Assembly (NCBI RefSeq): GCF_000313935.1
Contig: NZ_AMSS01000011.1
Location: forward strand, 1-64,000
Direction: 5' to 3'
Length of the DNA stretch: 64,000 nt
Source: Acinetobacter sp. WC-141
Lineage (GTDB): Bacteria; Pseudomonadota; Gammaproteobacteria; Pseudomonadales; Moraxellaceae
Translations under genes and position numbers: made by a program
Shown here: in pieces, positions 35,041 through 43,789 of the stretch
How positions within the stretch are numbered: the stretch's first letter is position 1
How the letters are laid out: each line of letters opens with the position of its first letter
Notes under the pieces: generated by a model
Seen by the model: the letters and a program-made list of their open reading frames with translations, nothing else
What the model was told of the DNA's origin: nothing
Databases searched by the model: none

Positions 35041-36051
35041 ATGTCATTGGCCCAGCTGATCCAAAATGCATGGAATAAGCAATCGCGTTGGTTGATTGCT
35101 TTGCGTCCATTATCTTGTTTGTATCGTGCTGGGTTTCTATTAAATCGTAATTTTTATACGGCAGGTTTAAAGAAAGTCTATAAAGCGCCTGTGCCTGTCA
35201 TGGTAATTGGAAATATTACTGTGGGTGGAAGTGGAAAAACTCCATTATTAATACAACTGGTGAATTATCTACAACAGCATAATGTCAAAGTTGGGGTAAT
35301 TAGTCGGGGATATGGTGGTACAGGTCCTTTTCCTATGTTAGTAACATCGGCTAGTCAGGCGGTAGAAGCAGGAGATGAACCTGCTTTGATTGTACAGTCA
35401 ACTGGCGTATCTATGGCGGTGGGTCCTAATAGACAGGCGGCAATAGAGCTCTTGGTTGCCGCAACACAAGTGGATTTAATTATTAGTGATGATGGCTTAC
35501 AGCATTGGGCTTTGGGACGACAAATCGAGTGGATTGTACTCGATCAAAATCGTGGTTTAGGAAATCAAAAACTATTACCTGAAGGATATTTGAGAGAGCC
35601 AGTTGAGCGTTTAGAAACTGGAACAGTAATTGAACATGCATATAAACCAACTACAGAATTAAATATGCATCTTGAGACTGGACAGCCATATTTACTCAAT
35701 CCTTCGTCAAGGGGCGAACACGGTTTTAATCCTCAAAGTAATTATCATGCTGTAGTGGGTATTGGCTTTCCACAGCGTTTTTACCAGACACTTAAAGATT
35801 TAGGTTTGAAACAATTTCAAGAACATGCGTTTCGTGATCATCATGATTACTCAATCAATGATTTAATTTTTGATGATGAACTGCCACTTATTACAACTGA
35901 AAAAGATGCAGTTAAATTATTGCCACTGCTTAAAAAACATCCTGAATTTAAACAGCCTATTTGGGTTGTTCCTGTTAAAGCTATCTTGTCTGTAGAGTGT
36001 TATCAGGTTTTAAAAAAGCAATTGCAGAAACTTGATATCCAATTATCCTAG
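35041..36051 (+). CDS. lpxK: Tetraacyldisaccharide 4'-kinase LpxK
   Basis: LpxK phosphorylates the lipid A precursor at the 4' position. The 336-residue membrane-associated kinase has the P-loop VIGNITVGGSGKTPL near residue 60, then GVISRGYGG, and the substrate segment DDGLQHWAL. It sits between msbA and kdsB, all with short or no gaps, forming a lipid A operon. Confidence 0.95.
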   Translation: MSLAQLIQNAWNKQSRWLIALRPLSCLYRAGFLLNRNFYTAGLKKVYKAPVPVMVIGNITVGGSGKTPLLIQLVNYLQQHNVKVGVISRGYGGTGPFPMLVTSASQAVEAGDEPALIVQSTGVSMAVGPNRQAAIELLVAATQVDLIISDDGLQHWALGRQIEWIVLDQNRGLGNQKLLPEGYLREPVERLETGTVIEHAYKPTTELNMHLETGQPYLLNPSSRGEHGFNPQSNYHAVVGIGFPQRFYQTLKDLGLKQFQEHAFRDHHDYSINDLIFDDELPLITTEKDAVKLLPLLKKHPEFKQPIWVVPVKAILSVECYQVLKKQLQKLDIQLS

Positions 36052-36060
36052 GAATAAAAA

Positions 36061-36822
36061 ATGAAACACATCGTCATTCCAGCACGCTTCTCAAGTTCGC
36101 GTTTGCCAGGTAAACCATTGTTGCTTATTCATGACCGTCCTATGATTTTACGTGTGGTGGATCAAGCAAAAAAAGTCGAAGGCTTTGATGATCTATGTGT
36201 GGCTACAGATGATGAACGTATTGCTGAGATTTGCCGTGCAGATGGTGTAGATGTTGTTCTCACAAGTCCTGATCATCCATCAGGAACAGATCGATTAAGC
36301 GAAGTTGCTCGTATTAAAGGCTGGGATGCAAATGATATTATTGTAAATGTTCAAGGGGATGAACCTTTATTGCCAGCTCAGCTTGTTCAACAAGTTGCAA
36401 AACTTTTGGTTGATAAACCAAATTGTTCAATGTCGACATTGTGCGAGTCTATTCATACCTTAGATGAATTTCAGCGCGATAGCATTGTAAAAGTAGTCAT
36501 GTCTAAACAAAATGAAGCTTTATATTTTAGCCGGGCAACTATTCCTTATGATCGGGATGGGGCTAAGCATGATGAACCGACTTTACATACACAAGCATTT
36601 CGTCATTTAGGTTTATATGCGTATCGAGTGAGCTTATTGCAAGAATATGTGACCTGGGATATGGGTAAGCTTGAAAAATTAGAAAGTCTTGAACAATTAC
36701 GTGTTTTAGAAAATGGACATCGTATTGCGATTGCTGTTGCTCAAGCAAATTTACCTCCTGGTGTGGACACTCAAGCTGATCTTGATCGCTTAAATAATAT
36801 GCCTGTCGAATCTTTTGAATAA
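36061..36822 (+). CDS. kdsB: CMP-KDO synthetase KdsB
   Basis: 3-deoxy-manno-octulosonate cytidylyltransferase; activates KDO as CMP-KDO for LOS core synthesis. The 253-residue protein opens with the nucleotide site [15 protein letters not shown], has VNVQGDEPL and ATIPYDRDG. An AGGAA site precedes the ATG. It ends the LPS part of the run and is followed by holB 14 bases later, as in Pseudomonas-like orders. Confidence 0.95.
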   Translation: MKHIVIPARFSSSRLPGKPLLLIHDRPMILRVVDQAKKVEGFDDLCVATDDERIAEICRADGVDVVLTSPDHPSGTDRLSEVARIKGWDANDIIVNVQGDEPLLPAQLVQQVAKLLVDKPNCSMSTLCESIHTLDEFQRDSIVKVVMSKQNEALYFSRATIPYDRDGAKHDEPTLHTQAFRHLGLYAYRVSLLQEYVTWDMGKLEKLESLEQLRVLENGHRIAIAVAQANLPPGVDTQADLDRLNNMPVESFE

Positions 36823-36835
36823 GCGTTAATTTTTA

Positions 36836-37816
36836 ATGAATCCGAATGTAACTTCAAAGGTTTATCCTTGGCAGAAAACAACGTGGGATACCTTAACAAC
36901 AAGGTTTCCCAATATTGGACATGGCCTATTATTCTATGGCAAGGAAGGCTGTGGGAAACATGCTTTTGCTAAGCATTTTTTGGCGTGGGTGCTTTGTCTC
37001 AATAAGCAGCCTCATGGTGCTTGTGGTGAGTGTAGCAGTTGCCAATGGTTAAAATCGGATACTCATCCAAATTATGTTCATATCACAACAGATGAAGAAA
37101 ATAAAAAGCAAAATGCAAAAATAAAAATCGAAAAGATTCGAGATCTACTACCTTTTGTGCAACAAACAGGAGAGGGCTGGCGCGTTATTCTTATTGAACC
37201 TGCTGAAGCTCTTAACTTGGCATCTTCAAATGCGCTATTAAAAACCCTAGAAGAACCAGGTGAGCGTGTTGTTTTAATTTTATTGGCTGATCACTACCTT
37301 AAATTACCCGCCACGATTCGTAGCCGATTGCAGCATTTCGCTCTAGATCGCATTTCATATGAACAGGCTACTTCATATTTGAATGAGCATTTATCTGAAA
37401 TTGCAGAAGTACAACCTGATTTATTACTTGGGCTATCTAATGACATGCCTTTACAAGCAATAGAAATTGCAAAAAGTGATTGGTTTACTAAACGACAGAC
37501 TTTCTTAAATGATTGGCTGAAAGTTGTTGCTCAAAAAAATATGCCTTTATTCTTCTCTGGAAAATGGCAAAAAGAATTAAGTTTTAATGATTTTATCGTA
37601 CTTTTTGAGTACTTGTTGGGAGATTTGATTTGTGTCAAGCTAAATCAACCACAGAAAAATACAGATTTAAATTTTGAACAATTAAGTTCACATTACGATT
37701 TGGAAAGCTTATTTAATATTTATAGTGAATTACAACAAGCAAAAAAGCTAGTTGAGCAAAATGTACAGAGTCAACTTATTATAGATCAATTGTTTATAAC
37801 GTTAATGAATATTTAA
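36836..37816 (+). CDS. holB: DNA polymerase III subunit delta'
   Basis: The delta' subunit of the clamp loader. The 326-residue protein has an AAA+ module with the P-loop-like GKEGCGKHAFA and the zinc-binding cluster CGECSSCQWL preceded by a Cys (GACGEC). The sensor LEEPGERVVLILLADHYLKLPATIRSR is split as usual, with the SRC-like motif read here as RSRLQHF. It is shorter on sequence identity than pgk-type genes but context (holB-pilZ-tatD) confirms it. Confidence 0.92.
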   Translation: MNPNVTSKVYPWQKTTWDTLTTRFPNIGHGLLFYGKEGCGKHAFAKHFLAWVLCLNKQPHGACGECSSCQWLKSDTHPNYVHITTDEENKKQNAKIKIEKIRDLLPFVQQTGEGWRVILIEPAEALNLASSNALLKTLEEPGERVVLILLADHYLKLPATIRSRLQHFALDRISYEQATSYLNEHLSEIAEVQPDLLLGLSNDMPLQAIEIAKSDWFTKRQTFLNDWLKVVAQKNMPLFFSGKWQKELSFNDFIVLFEYLLGDLICVKLNQPQKNTDLNFEQLSSHYDLESLFNIYSELQQAKKLVEQNVQSQLIIDQLFITLMNI

Positions 37817-37827
37817 GGGGGAAAAAT

Positions 37828-38169
37828 ATGCAGCCGCAAATGGGGGGGATTATTCAGGTAAATATTCCTGATAGAGCTACTTTGCAAGCAAGCTATATGG
37901 GATATGTGCAAGGTGGAGGTCTATTTGTACCATCAAAACAAAAAGTAAAAATGGGACAAGAGATTTTTATTCTAGCAACGTTACCAGAGCAATCTCAAAA
38001 AATTCCTCTTACTGGTAAGGTGATTTGGATATCACATAAGCAAAGCGGATTTAAACCTCAGGGTTTTGCTATTCAGTTAAGTGGAGATAAGGGAGTTTAC
38101 TATAAAGCTGAGGCGGAAAGAGTTTTGGCTGGTAGTATGTCTCTAGACCGTCCAAGTTATACTATGTAA
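37828..38169 (+). CDS. pilZ: PilZ domain protein
   Basis: A 113-residue single PilZ domain protein. It lies in holB-pilZ-tatD, the same order as the founding PilZ of Pseudomonas aeruginosa, which is needed for type IV pilus assembly and does not bind c-di-GMP. This one likewise lacks the RxxxR and (D/N)xSxxG ligand motifs: the N-terminus reads IIQVNIPDRATLQASYMGYV. A strong AAGGGGG site precedes the ATG. A role in twitching and natural transformation is inferred. Confidence 0.88.
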   Translation: MQPQMGGIIQVNIPDRATLQASYMGYVQGGGLFVPSKQKVKMGQEIFILATLPEQSQKIPLTGKVIWISHKQSGFKPQGFAIQLSGDKGVYYKAEAERVLAGSMSLDRPSYTM

Positions 38170-38186
38170 TCAAATAGGATGAAAAA

Positions 38187-38960
38187 GTGTTTGTTGATAC
38201 GCATTGCCATTTAACGATGTTAGATTTAACGCCTTATAACGGTGATCTAGACCTTGCGCTCGCAGCAGCGCGAGCAGAAGGTGTGTCTAAATTTATGGCA
38301 ATATCCGTTGATCTTGATGACCACATTGCACTAGCAGAAATTGCAAAGAGACATGAAGACGTTGGTTATACGATAGGTGTCCATCCTTGTGAGGATGTAG
38401 ATACAATGGCACGTGCCACGACCGAGCATTTGATTGGATTGGCACAGTCGGAAAAAGTATGGGCGCTAGGTGAAACTGGACTGGACTATTATCACAGTAC
38501 CGATTTTGTTGAAGAGCAAAAAGCATGTTTTGCAAGACATATCCAAGCTTCGAAAGTTGTAAAAAAACCAGTTGTCGTTCATACGCGTTCAGCAAAGCAT
38601 GATACGGTAGATATTATTCGTGCTGAAAACTCCACGCATGGGATTTTGCATTGTTTTACTGAAGATTGGGAAACGGCCAAGGCTGTGCTTGATTGTGGTT
38701 ATTACATTTCTTTTTCAGGTATTGTGTCATTTAAAAACGCACAGGACTTGCGTGATGTAGCTAAACAAGTTCCCCTAGATCGTCTTTTAATTGAAACAGA
38801 TAGTCCTTATTTAGCACCTGTACCATATCGTGGCAAAACAAATGAACCAAAATATGTGCCTTATGTAGCCAAAGCGCTCAGCGATGTATATGATAAATCG
38901 GTTGAGGAAATTGCAATGATCACCTCACAAAATTTTGAGAACTTGCTAAAAGCGATTTAA
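38187..38960 (+). CDS. TatD family metal-dependent hydrolase
   Basis: A 257-residue TIM-barrel metallohydrolase of the TatD/YcfH family with deoxyribonuclease activity in studied members. Metal ligands are visible in FVDTHCHL, ALGETGLDYYHS, VVHTRSA, ILHCFTEDW and ETDSPYLAP. The start is GTG with AGGA eight bases before. It follows pilZ and precedes a TetR gene, giving the YcfH-type context. Confidence 0.92.
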   Translation: MFVDTHCHLTMLDLTPYNGDLDLALAAARAEGVSKFMAISVDLDDHIALAEIAKRHEDVGYTIGVHPCEDVDTMARATTEHLIGLAQSEKVWALGETGLDYYHSTDFVEEQKACFARHIQASKVVKKPVVVHTRSAKHDTVDIIRAENSTHGILHCFTEDWETAKAVLDCGYYISFSGIVSFKNAQDLRDVAKQVPLDRLLIETDSPYLAPVPYRGKTNEPKYVPYVAKALSDVYDKSVEEIAMITSQNFENLLKAI

Positions 38961-38990
38961 GTTATAGAAACTATATAAGAGAGTAATTGC

Positions 38991-39605
38991 GTGAAGATGG
39001 ATCGTCAGGCTCAGTTCCGAGCAAGAGAAGTATTAATATTTCAGGTTGCGGAGCAATTATTGCTAGAAAATGGCGAAGCTGGAATGACACTTGATGTCTT
39101 GGCTGCTGAGCTTGATTTAGCAAAAGGAACTTTGTACAAACACTTTCAAAGTAAAGATGAGTTGTACATGCTATTGATTATTCGTAATGAGCGTATGTTA
39201 CTCGAAATGGTTCAAGATACTGAAAAAGCCTTTCCGGAACATTTGGCTTTTTTTATGTTGCATCATTTACATCATCCTGAGCGGACAGTTTTATTTCATC
39301 AAATTGAAGAAAAACTTTCGATTACAGCTCAAGGTGTACATCATCTTTTTAATGAGCTTTATCAGGTGCGTAAACAGCGATTGCGAATTATCATTCGCAT
39401 GACGGATCACTATTTAGAATCTATTCAAAGCAATATGCCTACACGAGATTATCTGGCCTCTATTTGGTCGTTAACTCATGGTGCGGCAGCTATTCTCAAT
39501 TCAAGTTTTTATCAACGGTATTTAGGTTCAAGAGACACTTTAAGAGTGGCTTATATTGATCAGGCATTAGCCTTACCTAAACAAGCTGTCGAACAATATG
39601 CTTAA
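38991..39605 (+). CDS. TetR/AcrR family transcriptional regulator
   Basis: A 204-residue TetR regulator. Its N-terminal helix-turn-helix contains MTLDVLAAELDLAKGTLYKH and FQSKDELY; the C-terminal half is helical and hydrophobic. Start GTG at 38991 has AGAGAG seven bases before; ATG 38997 is possible. It lies between tatD and the gspHIJK genes, ten bases before gspH. Whether it regulates secretion is unknown. Confidence 0.9.
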   Translation: MKMDRQAQFRAREVLIFQVAEQLLLENGEAGMTLDVLAAELDLAKGTLYKHFQSKDELYMLLIIRNERMLLEMVQDTEKAFPEHLAFFMLHHLHHPERTVLFHQIEEKLSITAQGVHHLFNELYQVRKQRLRIIIRMTDHYLESIQSNMPTRDYLASIWSLTHGAAAILNSSFYQRYLGSRDTLRVAYIDQALALPKQAVEQYA

Positions 39606-39615
39606 ATAGGTCAAT

Positions 39616-40170
39616 ATGAAATCCCCATCACCGTCTAAATCACAAAAAGGTTTTACCCTCATTGAAGTGATGGTGGTGATTGTTATTATGACGATTATGA
39701 CTTCTCTCGTTGTCCTCAATATAGGTGGGGTTGACCAAAAGAAAGCAATGCAAGCAAGAGAGTTATTTCTGCTTGATGCGCATAAAATCGGTAAAGAGTC
39801 GCTTGATCAGTCTCGGGTTTTAGCTTTATCTACGCTTAGTGAGACAGACATTTCTCCATTTTCCTATGAACTGTATGAATACCACGATCAGAGTAAATTA
39901 CAGGTCCAAGATTTAAAAAACCGTTGGCAGAAATACTCAGAATTTACTACGCGCCAATTGCCTAAACATGTCTATTTTACAATACAGCCTCTAGATGGTC
40001 AGAACTATTCAAAAGCTACTAATACAGATTTAATAGGAGGACAGGCACCTCAGTTAATCTGGTTTGGAAATGGTGAAGCTAAAACAGTTAAAATACAGTT
40101 TTACTTTGAACAAAAACCAATTGGCTCAGAAATACAAATTGATCATTTGGGTAAAATAAATGAAATCTAA
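39616..40170 (+). CDS. gspH: Type II secretion minor pseudopilin GspH
   Basis: A 184-residue prepilin-like protein. After a 12-residue basic leader comes the cleavage site and helix KGFTLIEVMVVIVIMTIM with Glu5. The soluble part is of GspH type (DAHKIGKESLDQSRVLALS). It is first of four minor pseudopilin genes that build the tip of the type II pseudopilus. It overlaps gspI by 11 bases. Confidence 0.85.
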   Translation: MKSPSPSKSQKGFTLIEVMVVIVIMTIMTSLVVLNIGGVDQKKAMQARELFLLDAHKIGKESLDQSRVLALSTLSETDISPFSYELYEYHDQSKLQVQDLKNRWQKYSEFTTRQLPKHVYFTIQPLDGQNYSKATNTDLIGGQAPQLIWFGNGEAKTVKIQFYFEQKPIGSEIQIDHLGKINEI

Positions 40171-40540
40171 AGGCTTTACTCTATTAGAAGTAATGGTAGC
40201 TTTAGCAATTTTTGCAGTAGCTGCTGTCGCGTTAACTAAAGTGGCCATGCAATATACCCAATCTACCTCAAACGCAATTCTTAGAACAAAAGCTCAGTTT
40301 GTGGCAATGAATGAAGTCGCCTTAATGGAGATAAATCAAGAATGGCTGCAAGGTACTCAAAGTAAGCAGGTTACTTCTCAAGGTGAAACTTGGCAGATTG
40401 ATAAATCTGCGCAATCCACAGTTAGCCCGAATGTTCAGAAAGTAGACTTGCAAATTAGCTTATATGATTCTGACAAGGGGAAAGTACAAAATGGAATTAC
40501 CCACTTGGTATTTTTTAATTATCCAATGAAAGCAAAATAA
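40160..40540 (+). CDS. gspI: Type II secretion minor pseudopilin GspI
   Basis: A 126-residue minor pseudopilin with a very short leader: MKSKGFTLLEVMVALAIFAV, cleaved before Phe, Glu5 present. The small soluble domain has the GspI pattern (FVAMNEVALMEI). GspI starts assembly of the tip complex with GspJ and GspK. Its TAA stop and the gspJ ATG overlap by one base. Confidence 0.9.
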   Translation: MKSKGFTLLEVMVALAIFAVAAVALTKVAMQYTQSTSNAILRTKAQFVAMNEVALMEINQEWLQGTQSKQVTSQGETWQIDKSAQSTVSPNVQKVDLQISLYDSDKGKVQNGITHLVFFNYPMKAK

Positions 40541-41241
40541 TGATAAAAAATAAATATTCTTGCCCTAGAAATACTGTTTCTCATCTTGCGGCACGATCGA
40601 GCAGTGCTCGATTAACTCATGCCTCAGGATTTACTTTAGTTGAGCTTTTAGTCGCAATTGCAATTTTTGCTGTTCTATCTTTGTTGGGTTGGAAGATTTT
40701 TGATTATTTATTAAAAGTCCGTGATCGTAATGCACAACACGAAGTGCAACTATTTGAATTACAAGATGCTTATCAACAAATTTTACGTGATACGTTGCAA
40801 ATTATACCTTTATCGGCTAATCAAGGCGGGCAATTACGTCCAGCCTTAGAGCTCGATAATCAAGTTCTTCACTTTAGTAAGGCTGGTGTTACTGATCCCT
40901 TAAAGCAAGGCTTATCACCATTTGAGCGTATTGAATATCGATATGATCCTGATCAAAAAAAGCTTTATCGTCTTAAATATAGCAATTTAAATACTTCAAA
41001 CAGAGAGCAGCCATTATCAAGTACGCTGTTAAGCCAAGTTGAACAATTTCAAATTATGGTGCTCACGCCACAAGAAGTGACAAAGTGGCCAGAAATTAAT
41101 ATTGATCCTACAAAGCCTGAAGAGTTTAGAAAGTTACCGAAAGGAATAAAAATACAACTCACGGTTGCGGGTGTAAGTTATGAGTGGATTTATAGCTTAA
41201 ATCAAGGAGACTTATCGCTCTTAAAGCAAGGAGGGCAATAA
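40540..41241 (+). CDS. gspJ: Type II secretion minor pseudopilin GspJ
   Basis: A 233-residue minor pseudopilin of the GspJ type: SGFTLVELLVAIAIFAVL, then FDYLLKVRDRN and YQQILRDTLQI. Odd: its leader is about 30 residues, against about six in most GspJ proteins, and reads NTVSHLAARSSSARLTHAS. The DNA for this extra part holds a perfect 17-base palindrome at 40596-40612. No in-frame start codon lies nearer to the cleavage site, and the TAATG overlap with gspI supports the upstream start. Confidence 0.88.
   Translation: MIKNKYSCPRNTVSHLAARSSSARLTHASGFTLVELLVAIAIFAVLSLLGWKIFDYLLKVRDRNAQHEVQLFELQDAYQQILRDTLQIIPLSANQGGQLRPALELDNQVLHFSKAGVTDPLKQGLSPFERIEYRYDPDQKKLYRLKYSNLNTSNREQPLSSTLLSQVEQFQIMVLTPQEVTKWPEINIDPTKPEEFRKLPKGIKIQLTVAGVSYEWIYSLNQGDLSLLKQGGQ
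40596..40612. repeat. perfect palindrome within gspJ leader
   Basis: ATCGAGCA-G-TGCTCGAT, an 8-1-8 palindrome in coding DNA for the GspJ leader (RSSSARL). It may be a small inserted repeat such as a REP-like unit, or a structure affecting coupled translation. Confidence 0.5.
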
Positions 41242-42200
41242 TGTTGCATTATAAAAAAAGCCAGCAAGGCGTTGCTTTGCTCACCATTCTAATTATGGTT
41301 GCTCTGGCTACAATTTTAGCTGCCTCTATTGCAAAGCATCAAACCAATACAATGGAAAACACTGGTTATTTGATGCGTCAAAATCAGTCATTACTCTATG
41401 CCAAAAGTGCAGAGGCTTTTTTTTCTGAATTATTAATTCAAGATGCAAACAATGCCGGTGGCGTTGATCATTTAAAAGAAACATGGGCACAGCCAATGCC
41501 TCCCTTTCCAATAGAAGATGGAACAGTATCAGGGCGTTTAATAGATGAGTCAGGGAAATTTAATATAAACAATTTAACGACTAATGAAGGCAAGGTAAAT
41601 GAAGCTGCTAAAAGCTGGTTTGAGCGGTTACTTGTACGCGTAGGCTTGCCAGCAGAGCTAAGTCAAGCTGTTATCGACTGGCAAGATCCAGATGAAGAAC
41701 CATCTGGGCCTATGGGAGCAGAAAGCAGTTATTATGAAGGACTTGATCCTAGCTATTTAGCTTCAAATGCTAAATTTCATCGTATTGAAGAGTTAAAATT
41801 AGTAAGAGGTTTTGAAGGCAAAAAATATGATTTAATCGCTCCTTATATTTCTGCCTTACCTGAAAATACAAAAGTGAATATTAATACGGCTTCGCCATTA
41901 GTCTTAGCGAGTATTGATCAAAAATTAGATTTAGATGCGATAGAAAAAGAAATTCAATTGCGCCAACAAAATTTAAAATTCTTTCAAAATGTTGATGAAT
42001 TGTGGCAATTGAATGCTTTTTCAACAGTCGATACTCAAAAGAGAACTGATGTGAATAGCTTGTTGGATGTAAAGTCGAGTTTTTTTCAAGCACAAATTGA
42101 GGTCATGCTAAATAATAGAAAAAGACAATTTACAAGCGCGTTAATGCGTAATGATAAGCAAGTTTATGTCTATTCTAGAAATATGTCGCCATTTAACTAG
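41241..42200 (+). CDS. gspK: Type II secretion minor pseudopilin GspK
   Basis: A 319-residue protein, the largest pseudopilin, which caps the pseudopilus. The N-terminal helix QQGVALLTILIMVALATIL is cleaved after Gly and, as usual for GspK, lacks Glu5. The soluble part contains SGKFNINNLT, VIDWQDPDEEPSGPMGAE and NINTASPLVL with the helix-hairpin-helix-like insertion. It overlaps gspJ by one base. The other type II secretion genes are not in this window. Confidence 0.93.
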   Translation: MLHYKKSQQGVALLTILIMVALATILAASIAKHQTNTMENTGYLMRQNQSLLYAKSAEAFFSELLIQDANNAGGVDHLKETWAQPMPPFPIEDGTVSGRLIDESGKFNINNLTTNEGKVNEAAKSWFERLLVRVGLPAELSQAVIDWQDPDEEPSGPMGAESSYYEGLDPSYLASNAKFHRIEELKLVRGFEGKKYDLIAPYISALPENTKVNINTASPLVLASIDQKLDLDAIEKEIQLRQQNLKFFQNVDELWQLNAFSTVDTQKRTDVNSLLDVKSSFFQAQIEVMLNNRKRQFTSALMRNDKQVYVYSRNMSPFN

Positions 42201-42429
42201 TTGAAAAATTAAAATTTATTTGTTTTTGTTGTGATGTTGGAAAGTTGTTGTTATGAGTTTTTCTAATGGGCATAATAGAACAAATATAAATTTTCCATAT
42301 GTTTATCTGCAATATTTCTTCACAAGTCTTATCATACTTTTCGCTAATTGTTTCTAATTGAAAAGTGGTGCGAAGTTTTTGTCTTTTGCTTTATAATAAT
42401 GTTCCTAGAAGGAATGATCGATTTGGCAC

Positions 42430-43026
42430 ATGTTAATTCGTAAGTTATTTAAGTTTGAAAATGCACATGTTGTACGTAACTGTACATCGGATCGTTGTAA
42501 GCGATCAATTCATGGACATAGCTATAAAGTCGAATTATTGCTTAAAGCTTCGAAATTAGATCATGGGCAAATGGTTTATGATTTTGGGCTTTTAAAAGGA
42601 GTAATAAAAGAACTTTTTGATAGCTTTGATCATGCAATCTGTTTTTGGGAAAAAGATGATTCTCAATATATTGATGCTTGTCAGACTTTCAGTGCTCGCT
42701 GGATTTCTTTACCTGTTTCACCATCGGCTGAACAGTTCTCTCGTATTTTCTTTTATCTAGCACAGCAAGTTTTGCAATCAACCATCACTCAAAATGGGGA
42801 AGGTGATGTTGAGGTTTATTCAGTTATTGTTCATGAGACCGATACTGGATATGCTCAAAGCTTTATTGAAGATATTCAAAACGAACAAATGGGTATTTTA
42901 AGCCTTGATGGAATTGTTTTTTCAGAACAAATTCAGATAGAGTGGTCAAATCCGCAAATGTATGAAGACTTGAAAAAAGGGATGAAATTTAATAACCCTC
43001 AAGTTGATTTGCAAGTCGAAGTGTAA
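42430..43026 (+). CDS. 6-carboxytetrahydropterin synthase / PTPS family protein (QueD-like)
   Basis: A 198-residue protein of the 6-pyruvoyltetrahydropterin synthase family, which in bacteria usually makes the queuosine precursor 6-carboxytetrahydropterin. Zinc ligands H13, H28 and H30 (FENAHVV, SIHGHSY), a cysteine pair C18/C23, the VYDFGLLK stretch, DHAICFW, and the catalytic Glu in VHETDTGYA are seen. It is longer than E. coli QueD (about 120 residues), with an insertion around residues 72-110 and about 50 extra C-terminal residues. The Cys-to-HGH distance is one residue longer than in QueD, so function may differ. Confidence 0.82.
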   Translation: MLIRKLFKFENAHVVRNCTSDRCKRSIHGHSYKVELLLKASKLDHGQMVYDFGLLKGVIKELFDSFDHAICFWEKDDSQYIDACQTFSARWISLPVSPSAEQFSRIFFYLAQQVLQSTITQNGEGDVEVYSVIVHETDTGYAQSFIEDIQNEQMGILSLDGIVFSEQIQIEWSNPQMYEDLKKGMKFNNPQVDLQVEV

Positions 43027-43075
43027 ATCGAATTACTCTATTTGTAGAATTGAAAATTGATCTAGGATGACATTA

Positions 43076-43789
43076 ATGCAATTAACTGAGCAACAGCAAG
43101 ATAAACTCAGTAAAGTTCAATTAGAAGAAAGCTGGAAAATATCTTTAGCGCCGTTTTTATTAAGTCCTCAAATGGATAATTTGCGCGATTTCTTATTTCA
43201 AGAGAAACAAGCACAAAAAATAATTTATCCACCGAGTAAGCAAATCTTTAGTGCTCTAAATATAACGCCATTGGCTAATGTGAAGGTCGTTATTCTGGGA
43301 CAAGATCCATATCATGGGCCGAATCAAGCGAATGGATTAAGTTTCTCTGTTCAAAAAGGTATCCCATTACCTCCATCTTTACGTAATATTTTCCATGAAT
43401 TACATACAGATTTGGGAATTCCTGCTCCTCGCCATGGCGATTTGACGAAATGGGCTAAACAAGGTGTGCTTTTACTCAACAGTGTACTTACCGTTGAAGC
43501 TGGGCAGCCGACTTCACATCAAAAGCAAGGTTGGGAAGCATTTACTGATGAAGTCATTGATGTTCTGAATGAGCAAAGAGAACATATAGTATTTATTTTG
43601 TGGGGTGCTTATGCACAGCGCAAAGGACAACGTATAAATAGAGACAAACACTTGGTTTTAACCGCCGCGCATCCTTCGCCTCTTGCTGCAAACAGAGGTG
43701 GTTTCTTTGGATGCAAAGTGTTTTCAAAAACAAATCAATATTTGAAACAACATGGCATTGAGCCCATAGACTGGCAATTGGACGCATGA
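43076..43789 (+). CDS. ung: Uracil-DNA glycosylase
   Basis: Ung excises uracil from DNA. The 237-residue protein has the catalytic [18 protein letters not shown] (split by the water-activating Asp) and the C-terminal [11 protein letters not shown] loop. The frame includes an ATG at 43067, but the ATG at 43076 has an AGGA site eight bases before and matches the family N-terminus [10 protein letters not shown]. It overlaps the downstream enoyl-CoA hydratase-like gene (ATGA). Confidence 0.96.
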   Translation: MQLTEQQQDKLSKVQLEESWKISLAPFLLSPQMDNLRDFLFQEKQAQKIIYPPSKQIFSALNITPLANVKVVILGQDPYHGPNQANGLSFSVQKGIPLPPSLRNIFHELHTDLGIPAPRHGDLTKWAKQGVLLLNSVLTVEAGQPTSHQKQGWEAFTDEVIDVLNEQREHIVFILWGAYAQRKGQRINRDKHLVLTAAHPSPLAANRGGFFGCKVFSKTNQYLKQHGIEPIDWQLDA

